Part shown: piece by piece, positions 11,471-21,372 of the stretch
Layout: every line of letters begins with the position of its first letter
Numbering within the stretch: the first letter of the stretch is position 1
Assembly (NCBI GenBank): GCA_007922195.1
Contig: ML682005.1
Span: forward strand, 39,377,390-39,441,389
DNA length: 64,000 bases
Direction: 5' to 3'
Source: Podocnemis expansa
Lineage: Eukaryota > Chordata > Testudines > Podocnemididae
Translations under genes and position numbers: made by a program
Notes under the pieces: model-generated
What the model was told of the DNA's origin: nothing
The model's database searches: none
The model's input: only the letters and a program-made list of their open reading frames with translations

Positions 11471-12387
11471 TCTTTCTTAAATGGACGGACTTGAGCATGT
11501 GGTGTTTGGGAGTGGTTCCCAATCTCTGTAGACAGGGACTCTGGGTGTACTAACAGGGGCCAGGGTTGCTTGCTGGGGGACCCTCCCTCCAGTAGCCAGG
11601 GGGCATACACCCCCTGCCTGGGACCGACTGCATGCAAGAGGCTGGAGTGGACTGCCCCAGGAGTGAGTGGTCACTTGGCAAAGCGAGATGAATCAGGGTT
11701 CAGGAGTGGGAATTGGGAGGTCACAGCAGCACACTGAACGGGATCTGGGGAGTGGTCTGTCACAGCATGATCCCTGATCTACCTGCCCCCCACTAGCCTA
11801 ATGTGAATCAGGGCCCAGGGAGATTCTTGGATCCCCAGCACCCTTGTCCCCATCCAGGCTCAAGTTCAAGGTCCCACCAGACTCCCCCCCAGTACTTATG
11901 TGGCTGTGTGTTCCCTGGGCTGGGGCTGGCAGTGTCTGCTGGAGAAGGAAAGGGTTAAACCTCCCTCTCCCCTCCAGCTAACTGCTCAACTGGAGGCTCC
12001 AGAGGGAGGGGAGGCAGGCAGCCCAGCTATTCACCTGTGGAGCAGCCTCTCAGTGAGCCTGTGTCTGCCAGCCAAAAACATTTGGGGCTCACTGCGGGAG
12101 ATGTGGGACTCCTGCCGATCCCTGCCATGGGGGGAGGTGTGGGCCCTGCGGGGCCCCCCAAAGCGCGGGGCCCACGTCAAATGTCCCATTTGACCTACCC
12201 TAAGGACGGCTCTGCTAACAGTGTACTGTCAAGGAAGAAACAGAGTTTGGAATCTTTATAGAATGTGAAAGTTAATTAATGTATGTATACTCCCATTACA
12301 TGTGCTTTTATATTATTACTAAAATGAAAGATCTCTTTGATATTTTACAAGTTATAGAGTTTCTGTCAGGCAACATAAAGTCTCACA

Positions 12388-12758
12388 GGCTATGTCTACA
12401 CTGGCAAATTAGTCTGGACTAAGGAGGCTTAGTCCAGACTAATTTAGCCCATGTCCACACTAGGCTTTTCCTAGTCCAAACTAAGAAATTTCGTAGTTCA
12501 GACTAAGGAAAACTTAGGTCCAACTTATCAGTACTGGGGTTAGTCCGGACTTTTACATGCTTAGTTCGAACTTAAGAAGCTCGAACTAAGCACTTAGTTC
12601 AAACTAAAAATGTGTTCTAGTTTGAATTAAACATTAGTTCAAATTAGAACATGTGATTTAGTTTGAACTAACCAGCTCATGGTTAGTTTGAACTAAGCTT
12701 GAACTTCTTATTTCGGACTAGCAAATCCAAACTAAGTTTCCCAGATGTAAACATAGCC
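12388..12758. mobile_element. palindromic MITE with TTAGTTCGAACTAA-type units
   Basis: The ends GGCTATGTCTACACTGG and, complemented, GGCTATGTTTACATCTGG are inverted repeats. The interior repeats near-palindromes such as TTAGTCCAGACTAA and AGTTCGAACTTA on both strands. The ends resemble Chompy-like PIF/Harbinger MITEs described from crocodilian and turtle genomes, but a 3-base TAA/TTA duplication is not visible. No coding capacity. Confidence 0.75.
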
Positions 12759-13756
12759 ATAGATTCTTGTATAGCTAGTATATTCAATTTGTTGTATGAG
12801 AGAGATGCTATTGTAGAGAGAGAGGGTGAAATAAAGTTAGCTACTTTACCACAGTATTTAGGGATTAAGCAAGTGTTTGATGAGCATAAATTATATAAAC
12901 TCAGTTTAAAATGTGCATATAAAAATCAATAGGAGAATTTTTTATAAAAATAAATCTTTTGGTGTTAGAGTCAGCCCTCAGGTATGGGGGCAAAATGCAG
13001 TTGAAATAGATGGAACTGCATCCACTTACACAAGGAAGAATGGAATTTGACTTCTTGATTCTGCTTAAATTTAATTGGATGATCATAAAAGAATTAGTAT
13101 GGGCTCAAGCTAGACACAGCAGAAGCCAAAGTTCTGTAAGCTTCTTTGCTCAACTCTGCTAAAACACCATAGTCCTCATCTACAACCCATCCCTTTTTGC
13201 ATTTTGACTGGAGTCCAACAGTTGTTCTTAAGTGTGTTTTAGTTTTATAATATGGAAGATATTTAAGACTATTCTCTTCTCAATGCATGCACATGAATAG
13301 GCCTGTTAATGATTGTCCAATTACAGTATGAAAAATATCAATGTAGTTTGAAATGAATTAAGTAAGCAGTAGAGGTACCACTAAAAACAGAAGTGTCTTA
13401 GTACAGTAAAAATTTTAGGTACAAAAGAAAGTCTATTTCTGACCTACTAAATGTCAACACCATCTATGGAAGATATAGGGAAAGATTTTTCCCTTTTCAG
13501 TAAAAGATGTGATTTAAAGGTTGGAAAGAAATGTCTTAGTTTTTTGGCTAATATCAGTTGCCGTCAAATAGCAGGAAAAGACTTAAAGCTATATAAAAGG
13601 GAATGAAGATCACCTAATCTAGCCAAGAAAGTATTTTCTAAAATTGTCAAAATTTCAACTGACGAGGCTTTAATTTTAGGAGAATACTTGACACTTATGT
13701 ACTTGTTTACAGTGCATGTGCTCAAGAAACAAAACCTAGGCTTTTGGCAAGCGGGA
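12759..13756. other. AT-rich sequence, no gene seen
   Basis: No exon-like block and no bounded repeat. Short frames only. Confidence 0.5.
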
Positions 13757-13990
13757 AAAGATGGTCCAGTGGAAGGCTGTACCCACCTCCTCTGGGCAGT
13801 GGAAAGACCAGTGTTCAATCCTCTGCTCTGGTATAGACTTCTTCTGTGACTCTGGGCATACAATTTAGATCCTCTTGTTCCTCAGCCATAAAACTTTCCT
13901 ACCACACAGGAGACTTGTGAAGATAAATCTATTAAAGATTGTGAGATACCAAGATGCTGCTGTGTTGAGGGGTTGTATACGTACTACACA
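13757..13990 (+). mobile_element. CORE-SINE (MIR-like) copy
   Basis: The order of words fits the amniote CORE-SINE layout: a tRNA-like CCAGTGGAAGG, GACCAGTGTTCAATCCT (B-box-like), TTCTGTGACTCTGGGCA (core), TCAGCCATAAAA, then GAAGATAAATCTATTAAAG. It is old, with many substitutions and no target duplication that I can see. Confidence 0.7.
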
Positions 13991-14028
13991 TAAATAGCAA
14001 AGTTCTTTGAGCATTTGTGTATCTTGAA

Positions 14029-14260
14029 AAACAAGCAAGGAGTCCTGTGGCACTTAAAGACTAACAAATTTATTTACTGCATGATAAATACTGAGCTGTA
14101 AAAATAATAAAGGCATGAGCATGAGCTTTCAAAACATCTGACAAAGTGGTATTTTCTCCCATGAAAGCTCATGCAATAAATAAATGTGTTAGTCTTTTAA
14201 GTGCCACAGGACTTCTTGCTTGTTTTGCAGAACTAGACTAACACAGCTACCCTTTGGGAC
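14029..14260 (-). mobile_element. fold-back SINE copy with 14-bp TSD
   Basis: Flanked by a perfect 14-base duplication TTGTGTATCTTGAA (14015-14028 and 14261-14274), showing LINE-style retroposition as one unit. On the minus strand it reads head (CCCAAAGGGTAGCTGTG), a tail arm, a spacer, then the same arm inverted. The two arms (GGCACTTAAAGACTAACA near 14050; TTAGTCTTTTAAGTGCC near 14190) can pair. The spacer holds extra sequence with ATAATAAAGG. Confidence 0.88.
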
Positions 14261-14282
14261 TTGTGTATCTTGAAGTATCTGA

Positions 14283-14350
14283 GTTGTCCTGTTGCCTTCA
14301 AAGGGAGTTAGTCACATGCATAAGTTATGCATGTGCTTAAGTACCCTGAT
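14283..14350. repeat. fragment of palindromic amniote repeat
   Basis: CACATGCATAAGTTATGCATGTGCTTAAGT is a near-palindromic core also seen in a fuller, related repeat at 23828-23940. I cannot name the family. Confidence 0.4.
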
Positions 14351-15802
14351 GAATTGAGGCCAAAGAGGATAGCTGCACATCCATGTCCCTTTCTAGGTGT
14401 ATATATAGTACAAGCTACAGTCTCCTATCCCGTCTACCTTGTGAACACATCTGACAACAGGATGAGGCAAAAAGAAGAAGAGATGTTTAATTTTGGTTTT
14501 TGCACCTTTAATTGTGAAGGATCCAAAAACATTTTATTAGACTAAAAGGTAATTGAAATGTAGCCACTTCTGGGGGAGAAATTGGCAACCAAGCAGACAA
14601 TGGGTATGTTGCACAATTGCTTGACAAAAGCGAAATTTAATCTATGGATACTAACGCAAATCCATACTCCCCTCATAAATTTCCCTAAATTTCCATGGAG
14701 ACATGGCTTTAGTTTGATATCCTAATGACATGAAGCTGACTGCATCATATTCAAGTTATCTAACTCAAAAAGATTAATCAACTCTTGCAAAATTTGAACC
14801 CACTGTCCTAAGGAATCTAAGCATTTACAGCTGTTTATGTCAGCCCCAATCCACTAATGATAGGGGATCACTCATATATTAGAAGTAACTCCCAAGGGGG
14901 AAAGTACATACAAGAAAATAGTGTTTTAAAGTGTTTTGAGAATTGATTAATGGGTGAAACATTTTTATCATTATATCTGAACAAATAAATTTTAGTTTTA
15001 AGAGGACCTCTTGTAAATCTGTACGTGCATTTTCAGGATAGAAGGAAAGCTCTCTCCCCCAGTGGGGAGTATTAGGAACTTTGAGTATTACTGAAGTTAG
15101 CTGTTGTATGAGGCTTTTATCTCTTTTTTGAAAATGATGTCTTGGAATGCTCATGAAATCCAACCAGCCAGAGGCTTTATGCACCTATGGGCATAAGTAA
15201 GAGAAGGGGAATTAGATAACAGCTGTCTAATGGGCTCCATAGATTTTGTCACTTTCCATTGGATTCTATCATGCACATAAGAGAAGCACTTAAAAACAGT
15301 TATCTTGCAGCGGTTAGAATGCATCATGTTATCCCATGTCATCCTAGCATCATACCCAACTGTCACTGTGACATGACAAAGCAGATGCCCCAAGTTTTAT
15401 ACAAGATAAAACCTTTTTTTTTTGCAGCTGTGAATCAAATGTTTACAAGAGCAATATGTATATGAAGTGCCACATTGTTCTCAAATGAAGACATTCAGAT
15501 CTCAAACCACTTCTATGGTGTTACTCCTTATGGGAGTAAGTGTTAGATTTCAGTACAGAAGGAAAGGATTCTCCCTCACATTCAGCAACAAGCAGGAAAA
15601 GTAGGAAGGCTTTCTGAGGGAAAATGAAAAAGGGTTTTATATTTGTCAGCCCTTTGTTGAGAACTTGAAGTCCCACATAAGGTTCATCAGTGGAAATGCC
15701 TCCCCTGCTTACCTATGTTTTCCAAGAATCGCTCCTTAGCAGCCTGAATTCACATTCTGCTCATCGAAGCTCACACCACTCCTGGATGCATAGCTATCTG
15801 GC

Positions 15803-15803
<1 letters not shown>
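14351..15803. other. no gene or named repeat recognised
   Basis: AT-rich sequence of apparently single-copy character. No splice-flanked open frame. Confidence 0.5.
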
Positions 15804-15850
<47 letters not shown>

Positions 15851-15860
15851 NNNNNNNNNN

Positions 15861-15906
<46 letters not shown>
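15804..15906. repeat. (AC)n microsatellite containing a 10-N assembly gap
   Basis: About 46 bases of pure AC on each side of ten Ns at 15851-15860. The number of Ns is probably a placeholder rather than a measured gap, so true repeat length is unknown. The reading frames that cross it are artefacts. Confidence 0.97.
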
Positions 15907-15909
<3 letters not shown>

Positions 15910-16455
15910 TGCTTACTCACTCTCTCTCCCCCCCTGCATGGGCTTTGACTTTCCATAATCAAAAAAAGGAACCTCAGCAAATGTTGAAATAGCTCATCAG
16001 CAGAGACGCTTGGAGATTTATTTTCAATGGTTTGGTGAATAGACATGAAACACGTACAAGCACTTACAGATACAAGTCTATTTTCTAAAACTCGCATGCA
16101 AAAAAAGCTGTGATTTTGCTACTCATGGAAACAGTCAGGTATAAAAACGACGAGAGTCCTGTGGTACCATATACTAATAGATTTCTTCAAACATAAGCTT
16201 TTGTGGCTCCAACCCACTTTGTCAGATGCATGAAGTGGAAGCTACAGTTGAAATATATATATAACCATGCCAGGATAGAAGAGGCAAGTGTTAGCAAAGT
16301 CAATTAGGTTAGGGCAGATGTAATGGTCCCTGTTCACACATTGTAATTGTCCTTGTTCACACATTTTTCTCTCTCTAATCAACTAGTGTGATTGGGCCTC
16401 ATCTTCCCTAGCTGAATTGACTTTGCTAAAACTTGCCCTCCTCCATCCTGACATG

Positions 16456-16623
16456 CAGGGCCAGCCCTAAGCAGTAAGCAGCCCCTGTGTTGCAGGGGGG
16501 TGCCAGCATTTGAGGGGGCACCAAAAGGGGACAGTGCTGTGGTGCTCCCTTGATGATGTCATTTGTCTGCGCCGGCGTTGGTGTGCTGTGGGAGGGGTGC
16601 CACAATCCCCACTGCCGGCCCTG
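16456..16623. mobile_element. hAT-type MITE, 168 bp (family B)
   Basis: The ends CAGGGCCAGC and GCCGGCCCTG are inverted repeats, and the flanks are a perfect 8-base duplication CTGACATG (16448-16455 and 16624-16631). It is inside the SINE at 16145-18273. A second copy in the opposite orientation is at 60539-60687; the two share CAGGGCCGGC, AAGCAGCCCCTGTGTTGCAG and CCAAAAGGGGACAGTG. Confidence 0.92.
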
Positions 16624-16770
16624 CTGACATGTGTATATATCTCTCAACTCTAGTTTCCACTTCGTGCATCTGATGAAGTGGGCTGGAACCCACAAAAGCT
16701 TATGCCTGAAGAAATCTGTTAGTCTTTAAAGTGCCACAGGATTCTCTTTGTTTTGCCGTACACAGGCTAA

Positions 16771-18250
16771 TGTTGAAGGAAATGTTTTTGGTTTTTTTTG
16801 GTGCAACTCCTCTCAAATGGCAGCTCCTTCCCACCAATAGGCACTTATCATCCTATCACACCCTATCTTGTGGCAGTGGCTCACAGAACACACAGTGGCA
16901 ATTCATTTGAACCAGTAAATGTTTGTTATTGGGGAAAACAGAGGTGTATTAGAACCAACAAGGGAATGAATTAAGATGGTAAGATGCGCCCTTCAAAGAT
17001 CAAGCAAAATATACCCCTTACAACAACATTAAACCATAGACTTACCTGGACATACAAGTATGAAAATACGAAGACATTAGACAGAACCTTATTCCATTAA
17101 CCACAGCCTCATTCCATTAACCTTAGTAACCAAAACCCTTTTTATCTTTGCAAGGTAACCACCACACAGAGGCTCGAGAATTCAAGTGCCTGATGGATTT
17201 ACACAGGTAAGTAAACTTTCTTTTCATCCTTCCCCCTCAGATGTGTTACCTATCCTTCCTTTCCTTAGGGCATATATAGGGCTTTCAACCACCACACCAT
17301 GACCCACAGCTCAGAGCCTGGTAAACCAGGGCCACATGCAGAGGAGGAAAGCAGGCGCCCCACCTTAGTGAGATCCAGCATCCCACTGTGCACCCTACTT
17401 CCTTGCTCGGGAAGTTTTGGCTCCCAGCGTGTGGAGCTTATGGTTGACTTCGCCTGATGGTGGTGACTGAAGCTGGATTGACGGTCAGGGTAACCTGCAG
17501 ATTTCACCTCCAAACTTGGTCCATCTGCTTCCAGGCCCGTCTGGCCTGTCCTTAATAGCAATTGTCCATTCATCCCTTTGACAATGTTCGTAATACAGAA
17601 CCTGCCTTCCAAAAGCTCAGTTCAAGGCTCTGGGCTTTGGGGTCTTCTGGCGCTCATCCTCTTCTCGAAAGCTATCGGAGCTCCTGGTTCGACTGAAGCA
17701 GGCGCTCAGATCAATTCTCAGTCCCAAGACTCTGAGGCTTCCCAGTCGGCATTAGAGGATTCCAGAGAATCTGGCTTCCAAGTCAGACTTCATACAGTCT
17801 GAACAACCCAATCAGCCCATTCTGACGTGCAGAGGAAACGCAGCGAGCCCCCTTCTCCTCACTTAAATACGAACCACACCAGCCAATCAACAGCGTTCTG
17901 GGTTTCGCACCCAAACTCTCCCTTATAGTCTTGAACAGGGAAAGTTCCCAAAAGCCTGCACACGGCCATGCCTTTCAAGAGGGTGCAGCCCTGTTGTTGC
18001 TGGGCAGATTCTGGGCTCTGGGCAACTGCCGATAGCCCTTAACCCTTTGCTGTCACTCAGCCGAACATGCTGGCGTAACACCCCGTGCTGGGGTGGAACA
18101 CACTCAAACATACTCAGCATATAACAATTTACCATGTAAACAGTAAAATTACCAGGTAAGTACACAATTCATAAATATACATAAAACCATTAAATACAAA
18201 CTCACATTTAAAAATGAATGCTGGTTAAACTTAAGGAAAATTCCCTAACA
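16771..18250 (-). mobile_element. LTR-like insertion (candidate solo LTR), 1.48 kb
   Basis: A 1480-base block starts TGTTGAAGG and ends CCCTAACA, giving TG...CA with a short TGTTR/YAACA inverted repeat. It splits a SINE head and is flanked by CTAA on both sides (16767-16770 and 18251-18254), a 4-base duplication as integrases make. On the minus strand a promoter-like pair, ATTGGCT (17881-17887) and TATTTAAG (17862-17869), sits about 400 bases in. No AATAAA was seen downstream on that strand, and the ~1 kb after the promoter would be a long R-U5. No gag, pol or env is present, and its short reading frames (e.g. 17578-17802) are unremarkable. Solo LTR of an old endogenous retrovirus is my best label; other LTR elements are possible. 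Confidence 0.6.
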
Positions 18251-18273
18251 CTAACATGGCTACCCCTCTGGAA

Positions 18274-19644
18274 ATTGTCAGTTTTAATTGCATTCATTAC
18301 CCACTTATTAATGCTCAGTTTCAAATGATTTGGCTTCATATCCATTGCATGCACCAGAACTCTTTGAAAGGAGTCGTGTAGTCAGTCAGTACTATAGATG
18401 CATGCTATGCAGAGAGATGGAGACTATACATCTCTCTGATGAGTTGACATCCTATTTCCCCCGAGGAGTTAGTGGCCACATTGCTCTCATAAAGTGTTGA
18501 GGAGTTTATCATTGAAAATAAAATTTAGACACAATCACACAACTCCTCAGAAATATCCTTGCGAGTTGTGTGTGCTCTAATTTTTTTAAGTCCTACTAAG
18601 TCAAGAAGTTAAAATCTGACAGTGACGCAAATTTGTCAGTTTAGGTTCAATTACATATGCATGCATTACAGACGTGGAGATGAGTATTACTGATGAGCAC
18701 ATCTTTTGCCTTGAGTAGAATTCTAAGTTCCTTTTGATAAGTGTAGGCCTGAGAAATCAGCTTGGCTTGAAAGAAACAGGATGTCATTTGTAGAGCTGAA
18801 CATGGTATCTGATCAGTACTGCATTAAAAAAAACCTATCATGTAGGCTACTAACTGTACTAAACAAGTGAGGTTTTTTTCATGTGAAATTGTGTTTTGTT
18901 TCTTGGAAAAATATAGATCTATGGTTTGGAGAATGCATAGAATATCTACATTTTGTATATTCCTGTTAAATAAGTATTTTAAGGCCTTGTTTCTGTAAGT
19001 GAGCCACTAGCAGGACAAACACAGAGGTAAATGGAACAACTTCCCTACTGGAGCTTAGAGTATGAGACAGAGTATACCATGGAGTATGTGATGCAAGAGA
19101 AAGAAGATGCTATAAAGATTTTGTCTCTTTAAGTTCAGGATGATGATATGACTGACAAAGCAATGTCACTGGTGAGTTCTACAATGTTCTCTGAAGGATA
19201 ATAAAACATAACCAAGGCTTTCAGCACCATATAATTAGTATAACACTGTGTTCAACCTTGATAGCTTACTTTTTCTAGTTGTTTAATGTTCCCCTACTTT
19301 CTTCCCTTTAAATACACTGCAGCAATGACCAATAGAAACCATAATGTCATTAGTACGTGCAGCATTTCCTGAGGTCCATAAGTATGATATCAAGTCAATG
19401 GGCCAAAGAAAGAGCAGAGATGTATTCCCATTTGGTCACGGATTTTTTTAAAAAAGTATTAAACAAAATTATAGACTTAATAATTTGACTGAAAAATTCA
19501 GGAGCTTTTTGATGCTGGCATAAAGTCAAAAGCTATTGATATCTTTTTAAGAAGAGGTTTTTACTCATCTTTATCCTTTTTATTATTACTGGGTCAAAAT
19601 AAATGGACACATTTATGATCTACTGTAGACAGAAAAAATCCAGT
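18274..19644. other. no gene or named repeat recognised
   Basis: AT-rich sequence with short frames only. Nothing bounded was found. Confidence 0.5.
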
Positions 19645-20080
19645 TAGGGATCATTTCTTGCACAGTATCTAAACTGATGCAGGAGTTATTGGATGAGGTT
19701 CTTTAGCATGGGTTAGGGAGAAAGTCATAGAATCATAGAATCATAGGGTTGGAAGGGACCTCATAGGTCATCTAGTCCAACCCCCTGCCAGAGGCAGGAC
19801 CACTCCCACTTAAACCATCCCAGTCAGGGTTTTGTCCAGCCGGGCCTTAAACACCTCCAAAGATGGAGACTCCACCACCTCCCTTGGCAGCTCATTCCAA
19901 GACTTCACCACTCTCCTGGTAAAAAAGTTTTTTCTAATATCCAGCCTAGACCTCCCTAACCACAACTTGAGACCATTGCTCCTTGTTCTGTCCTCCGTTA
20001 CTACCGAGAACAGTCGAGCTCCATCTTCCAACTAGACGATTATAATGGTCCTTTCTGGCTGTAAGATCTATGAATTTCTT
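19645..20080 (+). mobile_element. old CR1 3' end, interrupted by another CR1
   Basis: The left part (GATGAGGTTCTTTAGCATGG, 19694 on) and the right part (ACGATTATAATGGTCCTTTC, then AAGATCTATGAATTT, to about 20080) together match the end of a plus-strand CR1 as I remember it. They are separated by the minus-strand CR1 at 19735-20031. Confidence 0.6.
19735..20031 (-). mobile_element. 5'-truncated CR1 LINE, 3' end
   Basis: The 3' end carries tandem TCATAGAA/ATTCTATGA octamers (19735-19752) and the typical GGTTGGACTAGATGACC word (complement). Upstream on the minus strand an open frame of 73 codons ends with the CR1 ORF2 C-terminus: motifs [15 protein letters not shown] and [15 protein letters not shown], then a stop just before the 3' UTR. 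Only the last few percent of a CR1 is present, the usual 5' truncation of LINEs. It lies inside an older plus-strand CR1 tail. Confidence 0.92.
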
Positions 20081-21372
20081 TCAAGGAATCCTATCCCACA
20101 CGTGGTGCTGTAGGTTTAGGCATCCTGTCTTCTGCTATTACTAAATGTCAGTGTGTTATGTACAGGAGATTATTATGGAAAACAGTTTCCGATTTTAGAG
20201 TGCTTAGCGTTCATAAGTTCACTCCATTATTGTCTGTGCTTGTGGGACTTTTTCTGGCCTTAAGAGTTTCTGTTTCCAGTTGAAAGTGAACATAAAGACT
20301 GCGCACAACATTAGATGCCAACAAGGCAGAATCTTTACAAACATTCAGTGGTATTCTACTACCCAACAGGACAGATTATAGCAGTAAAACTGCCTGGCTG
20401 CACTGGACAGAACGCAGAAATGCTCATCCCAGCTGGAGCTACTGAAGGCATTGTGCCTCATAGGTGAATGTGAATTTCCCCTGCCTTCTGCAACCCCCCC
20501 CTCCCCCCGTATGTATCCTCGGCAGCTAAACCCATGTGTTACTTGTACTCAGTGGTCCAGACCATCCCATCCCTTGAGCACATTTGTCTGAAGTAGAGTT
20601 GCATGCCTGCAAGTAGTCGGAAAATTGGGTGTTCCCTGAGCCCTAGTGCCATTCCTGTGTCTGGTGCCTGGGTTGCAAAGCAGGAATGTTTTCTGCTGCC
20701 TATCCTCCCCTGGGGCACTTACAAAGTGGATATGATCTGAGTCCAATTTTTATAATAATCTCTCTGTAACCAAAGGCAGTTTTTAACATCACATTATTTT
20801 AGGGTGAGCCCTGGTATAAGCAACACCAATAATCCTTTCCAGTGCTCAGCTCCTAGTGGAGAAATGTTGATGAAGGTGAAATGTAAAGTGAATAGTCCTT
20901 TTTCGCCTTAACCGCCTCTCCTGAGAAAAGCCGGGAGCTTCCCAGCCACCGGCAGTGTGCAATAAAATGGATGCTAGGATTTGCATAAAGTGCAGTGGGC
21001 ATTAACACTTTTGCGAGAGACTTGTCAAAGGACTGATGTTTGTTTTCCCTAAATTATTTTTATTCTGTTATTTTTACAAATCACTGGTTAATTTTTAGTA
21101 CCTGAAAAACAAATATCATCCAGTAATTCCAATTGTGTTGTCATAATGAGTATGCCCCTATTTGTATAAGATGATTCAACAAATCCCATAAAAATATTAG
21201 CCTCAGCAATTCCACACAAGGCACAGTGATCTGGTTTCTAAGTCCTGCCCTTAGTTCTGCCATTTTGATCCACATGGTTATACCTCTGTGTCCACGGAAA
21301 GCCACCCTGAAAGCACTTCCATGGCTCTTATTGCAGGATCCAGGACTTCAGTCCTGAACCTGGAGAAATAAG
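20081..21372. other. no gene recognised; possible conserved stretch at 20870-21140
   Basis: Apparently single-copy. The part 20870-21140 looks repeat-free and includes TGCATAAAGTGCAGTGGGC and several ATTA-type words, but nothing shows coding or function directly. Confidence 0.45.

Larger units (their letters stand above)
8665..12214. mobile_element. 3.55 kb hAT-type element with perfect 8-bp TSD
   Basis: The left end CAGGGCCATCCCTAGGG and the complement of the right end, CAGAGCCGTCCTTAGGG, are matching inverted repeats with three mismatches. The flanks are an exact 8-base duplication, CTAACAGT, at 8657-8664 and 12215-12222. The outer few hundred bases on both sides are GC-rich, while the middle carries later insertions: a palindromic MITE (9989-10372), a SINE (10963-11135) and LTR-like sequence. 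I find no transposase remnant, so its large size comes partly from nested insertions. The 3.5 kb separation makes a chance pairing possible in principle, but the exact 8-mer plus matching ends argues against it. Confidence 0.85.
16145..18273 (-). mobile_element. fold-back SINE copy split by two later insertions
   Basis: Read on the minus strand: head (18273 down to 18251), then an LTR-like insertion (16771-18250), the rest of the head, an arm with GGCACTTTAAAGACTAACAG and TTCATCAGATGCACGAAG-like words, a long spacer, then the arm inverted, ending near 16145. A hAT element sits at 16456-16623. Removing both insertions leaves a single SINE with arms of about 200 bases, longer than in the other copies here. 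A target duplication is not clear (GTCAG at both ends only). Confidence 0.78.

Noticed and set aside
14029..14260. Regularly repeated similar sequences that might suggest a CRISPR-like array across the window
   Set aside because: The repeats are dispersed SINE copies with individual target duplications in a vertebrate genome.
15690..16097. Open frames encoding long TH or VC repeats
   Set aside because: Translation of the (AC)n microsatellite and the N gap.
17578..17802. 74-codon frame with a hydrophobic start resembling a signal peptide
   Set aside because: Sits inside the LTR-like insertion that splits a SINE; a longer overlapping minus-strand frame exists and no homology is recognised.
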